DNA of 12,519 nt, from positions 1-12,519 of the forward strand of contig DRKO01000427.1 of NCBI GenBank assembly GCA_011051745.1, read 5' to 3'. This stretch comes from Chloroflexota bacterium. GTDB taxonomy: Bacteria > Chloroflexota > Anaerolineae > Aggregatilineales > UBA3940. Position numbers and translations under genes: made by a program. The notes beneath the pieces were generated by a model, which did no database searches, was not told where the DNA came from, and worked only from the letters and a program-made list of their open reading frames with translations. Shown one piece after another: positions 5,821 to 12,266 of the stretch. Each line of letters starts with the position of its first letter. Within the stretch, counting starts at the first letter, position 1.

Positions 5821-7434
5821 TCAGAAGGCCCGGTACACCCACCGCCCACCGACCATCGTCGCCAGCACCGGCGTCTGTGCGATGCTCATCGGGTCGCAGG
5901 CATAAATATCCTGTCCCAGAACGACCAGATCGGCCAGAAAGCCAGGGGCCAGCCGTCCCAGCCGATCTTCCATCCCGGCGGCATAGGCGGGGCCGAGAGT
6001 GAAGCCGCGTACAGCCTCATCAACGCTCAGACGCCCGCGAGGGCCAGAACGCCATCCGTCGGGGCCGGGGGAGCCATCCGGACGGCGGCGGGTTACAGCC
6101 GCCTGAATATTGGGCAGGGGCTCGATAGCCTCAATCGGGGCGTCGCTCCCCAGCGCCAGCACGGCGCCCGCCTCAAGCTGCAACCGCCAGTTGTAAGCAT
6201 AGTCGCAGCGCTCGCCCCAGTATGCCTCGGCCATGTCCATATCCGAGATGGCGTGGTTGGGTTGCATAGACGCGATCACGCCCAGCCTGCCCAGCCGGTG
6301 AGCATCGTCTGGATGGATAAGCTGGACGTGCTCAATACGGTGACGCATCTGTGAGGGGCGTACTCCGCGCGCGGCCTCCTCACGGCGGACGGCCTCGTAA
6401 ACGTTCAATACGTGATGAACGGCCCGATCGCCAATAGCGTGAATCGCGGAGGGCAGCCCGGCGGCGCTGGCCCGGCTGACAGCCTCCATCATCTCCTCCG
6501 GATCGGTCACACAGATGCCGTAATTCTCCGGCTCGCCCCTGTAAGGCTCGATCATCCAGGCCGTGCGTGGGCCGAGCGCCCCATCGGCAAAGGTCTTGAC
6601 CCCGCCGATGCGCAAGAAATCATCTCCGAACCCCCAGCGTAAGCCGAGCGCAATAGCGTGATCCAGCAACTCGACGGGGATATTCTTAACGATGCGGAGG
6701 GTCAGTTCCCCCCGTGACCTGAGAAGCTGGTATGCGCGGAAGGCAAGGGCCCCATCGAAATCATGCACACCCGTTAACCCGCCCCGGTGGGCGCGGGCTA
6801 TGGCCTCCTTCACCTGTCCGGCCACCTGCTCAGGGGTTGGCTCAGGAATGATGGCACTGACCATCTCCATTGCCGACTCGAACAGCACGCCAGTGGGAGC
6901 CCCGGACTCGTCGCGTCCGATCCTGCCGCCGGGTGGATCGTCCGTCTCCGCGGTCACATGCGCCAGCCGGAGCGCATACGAGTTCACCCAGGCTGCATGT
7001 CCGGATCGGGCGCTGAGGTAAACCGGATGGTCGGGAACCCGGCTGTCCAGTTGAGCAGCGGTTGGGAACGCCCCGCCCGGCCAGCGCGTTTGATCCCAGC
7101 CACGCCCCCGTATCCACTGGCCGGGTTCGGTGCGGGCGGCCCGCTCCGCAACGCGCTCGACGGCCTCCACCGCCGAGGCTGCACCGGTCAGATCTACGGT
7201 GTGGAGAAAATCGGCATACCATGAGAGGTGAACATGGGCATCTACCAAGCCGGGGATGACCGGCTTCCCATCCAGATTAACCGCCTCCCCGCCGGGTCTG
7301 AGCAGATCACGCATTGCGGCATCCTCGCCCAGCGCCACGACCCGCCCATCCCGGATCGCCAGCGCGGAGACGCGCGGGTGATCCCCTGCCTGAGTGTGTA
7401 TAAGCCCGTTGTAGAGCACCGTATCAGCGTGCAT
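5821..7434 (-). CDS. YtcJ-type metal-dependent amidohydrolase (Amidohydro_3)
   Basis: A 537-residue cytoplasmic hydrolase of the amidohydrolase superfamily, of full length for the YtcJ-like group. Metal-site residues are visible: His67 and His69 in DAHVHL, Lys280 in GVKTFADGALGPRT, His332 in IHAIGDRA, His369 in RHRIEHVQ and Asp431 in LGSDAPIE. N- and C-terminal segments (LYNGLIHTQ; GFLADLVVLGQDIY) form the small beta-sandwich typical of the superfamily. The exact substrate (amide, lactam or ester) cannot be told. AAGGAAG lies about 3-9 nt before the ATG, and the gene starts 17 nt after the PfkB kinase, so the two are almost certainly co-transcribed. It converges with the AOR gene with only 6 nt between stop codons and no terminator between them. 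Confidence 0.93.
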   Translation of the reverse strand: MHADTVLYNGLIHTQAGDHPRVSALAIRDGRVVALGEDAAMRDLLRPGGEAVNLDGKPVIPGLVDAHVHLSWYADFLHTVDLTGAASAVEAVERVAERAARTEPGQWIRGRGWDQTRWPGGAFPTAAQLDSRVPDHPVYLSARSGHAAWVNSYALRLAHVTAETDDPPGGRIGRDESGAPTGVLFESAMEMVSAIIPEPTPEQVAGQVKEAIARAHRGGLTGVHDFDGALAFRAYQLLRSRGELTLRIVKNIPVELLDHAIALGLRWGFGDDFLRIGGVKTFADGALGPRTAWMIEPYRGEPENYGICVTDPEEMMEAVSRASAAGLPSAIHAIGDRAVHHVLNVYEAVRREEAARGVRPSQMRHRIEHVQLIHPDDAHRLGRLGVIASMQPNHAISDMDMAEAYWGERCDYAYNWRLQLEAGAVLALGSDAPIEAIEPLPNIQAAVTRRRPDGSPGPDGWRSGPRGRLSVDEAVRGFTLGPAYAAGMEDRLGRLAPGFLADLVVLGQDIYACDPMSIAQTPVLATMVGGRWVYRAF

Positions 7435-7451
7435 TCCGCTTCCTTATGAAA

Positions 7452-8297
7452 TCACCTCTGGCCCCGGCTCTCCGAGAGGGCCTCTTCAATCTCTGCATCG
7501 CCGGGGATGCTATCGGGCCCTTCCCTCGTGACCGAGTAACTGGCGAGTCTGGTCGCGAAGCGGGCCGCGCCCAGTGGATCGCCGGTCGCCCTGAGGCGGA
7601 CGAAGAAAGCCGCCGCGAAAATATCACCGGCCCCCGTTGGGTCGCGTTCCACAACACGGGGGGCAGGTACAGTGTGAGGGTCTCCTCTCAGGTAGAGGGT
7701 GCACCCCTCCGCCCCCCGTGTCACGACCATTACACGGGCCTGACGAGCGTACCGGCGCAACAGACCCTCATCCCCGCCGACATCCTCAATGCTCAGGACG
7801 ACCGCCATCGCCAGGCGGAGCACCTGTTCAGCGTCCCGCCAGGGGCGAAACGAAACCCTCCCCTCCACATCCCAGCGACGCATCCAGCCCTGAGGCGTCA
7901 CGCCGACCATTGAGGCCGGAAACTGTCCGGCAAGGGCAGGGTCTACCTCATCAGCCACCGGGGCCAGATGAACGATGCCCGCCGAACGCCACTCAGGCGG
8001 CACATGTGAGAAACGAAGGGGCGTTGCCCGCCCCAGCAGCATCTGCACCCGTCCATCCGGGGTATAGATGTTCTTAAACGTTGTGGGGCGGGAGGCCGGG
8101 ACGCGGATCAGGGGGAGGCCATCCAGAGGATGAAGCAGGGGTATCATGTCGTCCGGGGCGCTGGTCAGAATGCCAACCCTCTGGCCGAGAGCTCTGGCCG
8201 TCAGAGCGCTGAACGAGACCGTCCCCCCAAGACGTGGGCCTTCCGGTGTCAGGTCTTTGCAGACATGGCCGATCAGAAGGTAATCAATTTCGCCCAT
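7452..8297 (-). CDS. PfkB-family carbohydrate/nucleoside kinase
   Basis: A 281-residue sugar or nucleoside kinase of the ribokinase fold. The start (DYLLIGHVCKDL) and the Gly-Gly at 24-25 (PRLGGTVSFSA) fit the substrate-binding N-terminal part. The PfkB signature DPTGAGDIFAAAF is at 219-231, with Asp225 as catalytic base and the GAG anion hole before it. It is on the short side (300-320 is common), with a reduced lid region, so the substrate cannot be assigned; ribokinase-like and inositol-kinase-like members both fit. It is followed 17 nt later by the amidohydrolase. The ATG has no convincing Shine-Dalgarno sequence, and the jag operon terminator lies just 39-59 nt upstream, leaving little room for a separate promoter. 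Expression may depend on read-through or a promoter inside jag. Confidence 0.9.
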   Translation of the reverse strand: MGEIDYLLIGHVCKDLTPEGPRLGGTVSFSALTARALGQRVGILTSAPDDMIPLLHPLDGLPLIRVPASRPTTFKNIYTPDGRVQMLLGRATPLRFSHVPPEWRSAGIVHLAPVADEVDPALAGQFPASMVGVTPQGWMRRWDVEGRVSFRPWRDAEQVLRLAMAVVLSIEDVGGDEGLLRRYARQARVMVVTRGAEGCTLYLRGDPHTVPAPRVVERDPTGAGDIFAAAFFVRLRATGDPLGAARFATRLASYSVTREGPDSIPGDAEIEEALSESRGQR

Positions 8298-8335
8298 CGG
8301 TTGCCGGTGAACCCGCGGGCCGCCTGGCCAAGCGT

Positions 8336-8356
8336 AAAAAGGGGCATAAACGCCCC
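8336..8356 (-). terminator. Intrinsic terminator of the rpmH-jag operon
   Basis: On the minus strand GGGGCG (8356-8351) pairs with TGCCCC (8346-8341), including one G-T pair, and is followed immediately by TTTTT (8340-8336). It lies 27 nt after the jag stop codon. Confidence 0.82.
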
Positions 8357-8383
8357 ATCATTCCGAAATGAGCAGCCGGTTCC

Positions 8384-9094
8384 CTAATGCTCCGAGCGGC
8401 GAAGCGGGATGATTGTCACCCGGCGGTGCTCCCCCTCGCCGACGCTCTCTGTCGTGACGGTCTCATCATCCCGCAGGGCAATGTGGATGATGCGCCGTTC
8501 GTTGGGGGGCATCGGCTCCAGTGTCACCGTGCGTCCGCGACGGCGGGCTTCGGCTGCCATCTGCTGGGCCAGACGGCGCAGAGAGACTTCGCGGCGGCTC
8601 TTGTAGCCCTCGACATCCACCACGATATTGGCGCGGCGCTCCAGCCTGCGGCTGGTGATCAGGCGGGTCAGGTATTGCAGGGCGCTCAGCGTTTCTCCCC
8701 GCCGCCCGATGAGGATGCCCAGGTCCGGCCCCTGAATATCGAGTACCCAGGGAGCTATCTCCTCAGGAGAGGCCGGTTCAGCCCGGTAGACATAGATGGT
8801 AGCCTCAACGCGCATACGCTCAAGGAGATCAGCCAGCACTTCGTGGGCGACCTCCGCTTCCTCGGCAGTATCTTCCTCGCTTTCGGCAGGTGCGGGGTGA
8901 GGGGCTCGTAGAGGAATAAGGCGCACGACCGCCTCACGCGCCCCGATTCCGGCCAGGCCGCCCCGGCCTTCCTCGATGATCTCGACAATCACATCATTTC
9001 GCGTCAGCCCAAGCTGAGAGAGACCTTTTTCTATGGCTTCCTCAGGCGTTGAGCCTGTTACATCAATGGCTTGGGGAAGACCGTTTTCACTCAT
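8384..9094 (-). CDS. jag: Jag/KhpB RNA-binding protein (Jag-N, KH and R3H domains)
   Basis: A 236-residue cytoplasmic RNA-binding protein, regularly encoded next to yidC and implicated in small-RNA binding, cell-division and cell-wall control in Firmicutes. The Jag-N domain is at about 7-58 (IDVTGSTPEEAIEKGLSQLG), then an acidic linker (70-83). The KH domain is at about 85-162 with the GxxG loop Gly130-Arg-Arg-Gly133, and the R3H domain is at about 168-232 with Arg200 and His204. The ATG at 9094 is chosen because GAGGT lies 6 nt before it; a longer frame reaching back to 9265 would overlap yidC and adds no conserved sequence. The gene follows yidC by 70 nt and is the last of the operon, before the terminator. 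Confidence 0.95.
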   Translation of the reverse strand: MSENGLPQAIDVTGSTPEEAIEKGLSQLGLTRNDVIVEIIEEGRGGLAGIGAREAVVRLIPLRAPHPAPAESEEDTAEEAEVAHEVLADLLERMRVEATIYVYRAEPASPEEIAPWVLDIQGPDLGILIGRRGETLSALQYLTRLITSRRLERRANIVVDVEGYKSRREVSLRRLAQQMAAEARRRGRTVTLEPMPPNERRIIHIALRDDETVTTESVGEGEHRRVTIIPLRRSEH

Positions 9095-9164
9095 TGTGTG
9101 ACCTCGTCCTTTGGTTAGCAGGCGGCTGACGGGCTGATCTCGCGAACCTCTGCGATCCTCTACC

Positions 9165-9995
9165 TTACTTCCTGTCTCTTCTCCCCGATCTACTCTTCGG
9201 GTCCGGTTCTGCCTGCGGAAGCCCCAGGAAGCCGGAGAGGCTGAAGCTCCCATCCTCCGTGCCAAAGAGATTCTTCAGACTGGCACGTCCCAGCAGGACG
9301 TACTGGAGCGTCCCGATGATGTTGGAAAGGATCCAGTAGATGGAGAGGCCAGACGGGAAGGTGAGCGAGATATAACCGATGAAGAGGGGCATAGTTAGCT
9401 GCATGGTTCGGCTCATGGTGGCCTGTTGCGGATCGGTGCTGGGCGGGGTGAGCAGCTTCTGCTGGAGGAAGGTCGTCACCACCACCAGGATAGGGAGGAC
9501 CGGCAATGGGTCCGGCGCAGCCAGGTCAAGCCATAGAAAGCGGCTGTCAAGCGGGATCAGAGCCGTAGCGTTGGGAAGCCAGCTTAAAGCAGCGGGAAGC
9601 GGGTTGTAGAGGTGCTGCGAAAGCTCAAGCAACTGGACGGGCGAAGCCGCCAGCGAGCGGGTGATGGCCTGATACAGCCCGATCAGGATAGGGAACTGAA
9701 TCACCGAGGGCAAACACCCCCCCAGCGGGTTGACCCCCTTCTCACGATACAACTCCATCGTTTTGCGCTGCAAAGTCTCAGGGTCGTTCTTGTGCTTCTC
9801 CTGCAGCTTCTTAAGCTGGGGCTGTATCTCCTGCATGGCCGCCATGGATTTCTGCTGCTGCCAGGTCAGGGGAAAGATGATGAGGCGAACCAGAAACGTA
9901 AAGACCAGGATCGCCAGCACATAGTTGTGCCCCAGCAACCCGTAAAGCCAGATCAAAATATTGACCATCGGGTCGAGAATTAACAGATTCCACAT
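9165..9995 (-). CDS. yidC: YidC/Oxa1/SpoIIIJ-family membrane protein insertase
   Basis: Inserts and folds membrane proteins, alone or with SecYEG. It has 276 residues, the short Gram-positive type without the large periplasmic domain of E. coli YidC. The hydrophilic-groove arginine is Arg37 in TFLVRLIIFPL. A charged cytoplasmic hairpin at about 46-88 (QQQKSMAAMQEIQPQLKKLQ) is followed by NPLGGCLPSVIQFPILIGLY (89-108), FLQQKL (176-181) and FPSGLSIYWILSN (213-225), giving five membrane segments. The tail is basic (SRSGRRDRK), typical for ribosome contact. No lipobox precedes the first segment, unlike B. subtilis SpoIIIJ. The ribosome site is weak. It lies 36 nt after the beta-propeller lipoprotein and 70 nt before jag. 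Confidence 0.96.
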   Translation of the reverse strand: MWNLLILDPMVNILIWLYGLLGHNYVLAILVFTFLVRLIIFPLTWQQQKSMAAMQEIQPQLKKLQEKHKNDPETLQRKTMELYREKGVNPLGGCLPSVIQFPILIGLYQAITRSLAASPVQLLELSQHLYNPLPAALSWLPNATALIPLDSRFLWLDLAAPDPLPVLPILVVVTTFLQQKLLTPPSTDPQQATMSRTMQLTMPLFIGYISLTFPSGLSIYWILSNIIGTLQYVLLGRASLKNLFGTEDGSFSLSGFLGLPQAEPDPKSRSGRRDRK

Positions 9996-10031
9996 GCTCA
10001 GGTCACTCGCTTCCCACTCGGATTTCGAATC

Positions 10032-11225
10032 TCAGTCGGTTGGTGGCTCAAACGTCCAGCGCTCCAGCAGGGTCTCCCGGTCAAATGCGTAAAGGAGGCT
10101 CTCCCCCTGATGAACCCCTACCAGAACCACGTCATCATACAGAACCGGTGGGGCATAGACTGGAACGGGCCGAATGCTGACACCTGTGGGGATAACGAGA
10201 AAGCGGGTGGTAAACTCCGCTTTGACGCTCACAGGAGGGGCGACCGGTGTACCATCCTCAATGCTTAACATGTAAAGGTTTGAATCGCCAGAGGTGACAT
10301 ACGCGACGCGCGTTCCATCGGACAGCGTGCCAAGCGCCGGTGTGCCCACGATCGGGCCATCCGTGTCGAATGTCCATACCGACTCGCCGGTCTCTCGATC
10401 CAGCGCGAAGACAAGGCCGTCCAGGTCGCCGCCAACCAGCAAATTGTTTTCTTCGTCAATGGCCGGGCTGCTCCACACCCAGTTAGTCGTCTGGAAGGTC
10501 CAGAGCACTTCCTGGGTTCCGGCATCCAGCGCATATACGTGGTTGTTGAAGCTTCCAAAATAGAGAACTCCCTCATACAGCGTGGGCGTGCCGACCAGGG
10601 CCCCCATGATGGGCTCGCGATCTTCCTCCCCCGGCGCGGGGAATTGCCAGCGAAGATCGCCGGTCCGGGCATCCAGCGCGTAGAGGTGACGGTCAAGCGA
10701 GGTGACGTAGACCGTATCCCCGATCAGCAGAGGTGTTGACCAGATATCACGCCTGGCGGCGAAGGACCAGACCTCCTCCCCCGTTTCACGGTCGAGGGCG
10801 TAGAAGGTCCCGTCAACCGCGCCGGCGTACACGTATTCCTCGCCGATGACCGCCCCACCGATGAAACGGGCCCGCCCGCTTTGGAAAGACCAGACCTCCC
10901 GACCGGTCTCACGGTCGAGGGCGAAGAGCATGTTTGTATAGTCGCCCACAACCACCAGATCGTCATCTACTGCCGGAGGGGCATAAAAAGCCTGGCCGCG
11001 CTGAGGCTCCTCAGGGAACGACCAGATCGGGTTGGTTGTCGCGAGGTCAACGGCATAGACCTGGGGGCCAAAGGCGATGTAAACCACGTCGTCGGCCACT
11101 GTGAAGCCCGGCCAACTGGAACCTGTAAGCACGGCACGCGAGGACGAGCCGCAGCCTGCTAACAGCGTTCCCAGAACGAGCAATACAGCGCCCAGAAGCC
11201 AGATTCTCAGCTTGCTTGTTCTCAA
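10032..11225 (-). CDS. PQQ-type beta-propeller lipoprotein (BamB-like fold) within the insertase operon
   Basis: A 397-residue predicted lipoprotein. Residues 1-25 form a lipoprotein signal with basic start, hydrophobic core and lipobox LAGC (Cys25). The rest is a beta-propeller of PQQ-like repeats of about 40 residues, each with a motif such as ALDRETGEEVWSF, repeated at least five times. Enzyme features of quinoprotein dehydrogenases are not evident, so a scaffold or binding role on the outer face of the membrane is more likely, as for BamB. The start is TTG at 11225, supported by GAGGAG 8 nt upstream and by the TTGA overlap with the yidD stop codon, which implies translational coupling. 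Position between yidD and yidC suggests a link to membrane protein insertion. No direct evidence for binding of PQQ. Confidence 0.9.
   Translation of the reverse strand: MRTSKLRIWLLGAVLLVLGTLLAGCGSSSRAVLTGSSWPGFTVADDVVYIAFGPQVYAVDLATTNPIWSFPEEPQRGQAFYAPPAVDDDLVVVGDYTNMLFALDRETGREVWSFQSGRARFIGGAVIGEEYVYAGAVDGTFYALDRETGEEVWSFAARRDIWSTPLLIGDTVYVTSLDRHLYALDARTGDLRWQFPAPGEEDREPIMGALVGTPTLYEGVLYFGSFNNHVYALDAGTQEVLWTFQTTNWVWSSPAIDEENNLLVGGDLDGLVFALDRETGESVWTFDTDGPIVGTPALGTLSDGTRVAYVTSGDSNLYMLSIEDGTPVAPPVSVKAEFTTRFLVIPTGVSIRPVPVYAPPVLYDDVVLVGVHQGESLLYAFDRETLLERWTFEPPTD
10765..10925 (-). repeat. Near-identical DNA copies of a propeller blade, 123 bp apart
   Basis: The segments at 10765-10802 and 10888-10925 match at most positions and are offset by 123 bp (41 codons), one propeller blade. 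A more diverged copy lies near 10369-10410. This suggests blade gain by tandem duplication or gene conversion. Confidence 0.6.
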
Positions 11226-11446
11226 AAATGAAACTCCTCAGGGACAGGGTCGTAGCCACCAGGGTTAAAGGGGTGACAGCGTGACACCCGCTTGATGCCC
11301 AGCCACCCCCCTTTTAAGAAACCAAACCGGTTGATCGCCTCGTAAGTATACTGCGAGCAGGAAGGCGAGAAGCGACAGGACGGAGGAAGGACACGTGAGA
11401 GCGTCAACTGGTATAGACGGATGAGCGCCATTGCAAGGTACTTCAT
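11222..11446 (-). CDS. yidD: YidD membrane protein insertion efficiency factor
   Basis: A small (74-residue) membrane-associated protein that assists YidC-dependent insertion. Family landmarks are LIRLYQLTLSRVLPPSCRFSPSCS near the N-terminus (conserved Cys pair) and RCHPFNPGGYDPVP near the end. The ATG at 11446 is preferred; a TTG three codons earlier (11455) is possible, and neither has a strong ribosome site. It begins 21 nt after rnpA. Its stop codon overlaps the TTG start of the lipoprotein gene by TTGA. Gene order rpmH-rnpA-yidD is the standard bacterial arrangement. Confidence 0.96.
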   Translation of the reverse strand: MKYLAMALIRLYQLTLSRVLPPSCRFSPSCSQYTYEAINRFGFLKGGWLGIKRVSRCHPFNPGGYDPVPEEFHF

Positions 11447-11467
11447 GATGGACAAACTTCTTAAAGA

Positions 11468-11806
11468 CTATTCCAGCAGATGGGCCCGCCTGAACAACTC
11501 CCCGACTGCCTCTTCAAGCTCCTGATAAGTGGCGTCGCCCGCCGCCGGGTGAGCGACGATCACGACATCATATCCGCCTGCCAGCCGGGGTAACCACCGC
11601 CGCACAGCGGCCCGCAAACGCCGCTTAACGCGGTTGCGTTTTACTGCTTTACCAATCCGTCGGCTGACAACGAAGCCAAACCGGCTATGAGATCGAGCGT
11701 TGGGCAGAGCGTTCAACGTCAGAAGGTGATGCCGCCAACGCCGACCTTTTCGCCTGACATTCTCGAAATCCTGCGGACGCTTGAGGCGGTGGTGGTGGGC
11801 AAGCAT
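11468..11806 (-). CDS. rnpA: Ribonuclease P protein component
   Basis: Protein subunit of RNase P, which removes 5' leaders from pre-tRNAs together with the RNase P RNA (not in this window). It has 112 residues, the normal length. LKRPQDFENVRRKGR is the usual N-terminal part, FGFVVSRRIGKAVKRNRVKRRLR (43-65) contains the RNR signature, and GYDVVIVAHPAA follows. No clear Shine-Dalgarno sequence precedes the ATG, and a stable hairpin lies immediately upstream, so translation may be weak or coupled. It follows rpmH by 28 nt. Confidence 0.96.
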   Translation of the reverse strand: MLAHHHRLKRPQDFENVRRKGRRWRHHLLTLNALPNARSHSRFGFVVSRRIGKAVKRNRVKRRLRAAVRRWLPRLAGGYDVVIVAHPAAGDATYQELEEAVGELFRRAHLLE

Positions 11807-11816
11807 CTACCGGTCT

Positions 11817-11845
11817 GGAAAGCCTGCCGGACGGCTAGGCTTTCC
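11817..11845 (-). other. Stable hairpin spanning the rpmH stop codon, before rnpA
   Basis: GGAAAGCCT (11845-11837) pairs perfectly with AGGCTTTCC (11825-11817) across an 11-nt loop that can pair further (GCC/GGC). The first arm covers the last rpmH codons and the T of its TAG stop; the second ends 10 nt before the rnpA ATG. No T run follows, so it is not an ordinary terminator. It could be a processing or stability element that keeps RnpA below L34, but this is inference. Confidence 0.65.
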
Positions 11846-12008
11846 AGTTAACTTTCTTCACGTGATTGGACGTAACGGTGAGCCGCTTACGTCCCTTGGC
11901 CCGGCGCGCTTTCAGCACAGCACGACCGCCCCGCGTCTTCATCCGACGACGGAAACCATGTACGCGCGCGCGACGGCGCTTTTTGGGCTGGTAAGTACGC
12001 TTCGGCAT
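11835..12008 (-). CDS. rpmH: 50S ribosomal protein L34
   Basis: A 57-residue basic protein of the large ribosomal subunit. MPKRTYQPKKRRRARVHGF and RGGRAVLKARRAKGRKRLT are diagnostic. It is longer than the usual 44-47 residues by a C-terminal tail VTSNHVKKVNWKA. AGAGGAT lies about 8 nt before the ATG. As first gene of the operon it follows a near-perfect promoter and a structured leader. Gene order with rnpA and yidD is conserved across bacteria. The usual neighbour dnaA is not found on the other side; an ogt-like gene diverges there instead. Confidence 0.97.
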   Translation of the reverse strand: MPKRTYQPKKRRRARVHGFRRRMKTRGGRAVLKARRAKGRKRLTVTSNHVKKVNWKA

Positions 12009-12029
12009 AACGACTTATCCTCTTTCCAT

Positions 12030-12084
12030 TCACAAATGATCCGCCCCGTTGTATCGGGGCGGTATTTTCCTTAGACCTTTGTGA
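12030..12084 (-). promoter_or_regulatory. Nested stem structure in the rpmH 5' leader
   Basis: In the minus-strand RNA, UCACAAA (12084-12078) pairs perfectly with UUUGUGA (12036-12030), enclosing a second perfect 8-bp stem CCGCCCCG/CGGGGCGG (12062-12055 and 12048-12041) with loop AUACAA. The outer stem begins at about +4 from the predicted transcription start and ends 6 nt before the Shine-Dalgarno region. It lacks a T run after the GC stem, so it is not a clear terminator. It may protect the 5' end of the RNA or be a regulatory leader; the pairing is seen, the role is inferred. Confidence 0.6.
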
Positions 12085-12093
12085 GCAGGCAAC

Positions 12094-12122
12094 ATTATAA
12101 CGCACGCCCAGAGGTCGGTCAA
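12094..12122 (-). promoter_or_regulatory. Promoter of the rpmH-rnpA-yidD-yidC-jag operon
   Basis: TTGACC (12122-12117), a 17-nt spacer and TATAAT (12099-12094) on the minus strand; start expected near 12087. This is the strongest promoter-like sequence in the window, fitting a ribosomal protein operon. Confidence 0.88.
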
Positions 12123-12266
12123 AGCCTCGCACACATTGCCCGGAGCCCCGTCCCGGGCGTCGAGGCAGGGGGCAGGGGGCGATCTGGAGAGAGAAGCTGG
12201 AGCGGCGCACGTTTGTCTGCTAAACTCCAGAAGCCTCGCCATGGGCCTGCAAAAGGAGAAGAGAAC
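12123..12266. other. Spacer between the rpmH promoter and the divergent ogt gene
   Basis: It contains a GCCCGG/CCGGGC inverted repeat (12138-12143 and 12153-12158) and a G-rich stretch (12164-12180, two GGCAGGG-like units). I see no DnaA boxes and no convincing promoter for the plus-strand gene. Confidence 0.4.

Noticed and set aside
9095..9265. N-terminal extension of Jag by 57 codons
   Set aside because: It would overlap the end of yidC by 101 nt, is not conserved-looking, and a good ribosome site precedes the ATG at 9094.
12138..12180. G-quadruplex or regulatory hairpin in the rpmH-ogt spacer
   Set aside because: Only two long G runs flanked by G2 runs, and a short GC dyad; expected by chance in GC-rich DNA.
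12009..12266. Replication origin next to rpmH
   Set aside because: rpmH often borders dnaA/oriC, but I find no DnaA boxes, no dnaA gene and no AT-rich unwinding region here.
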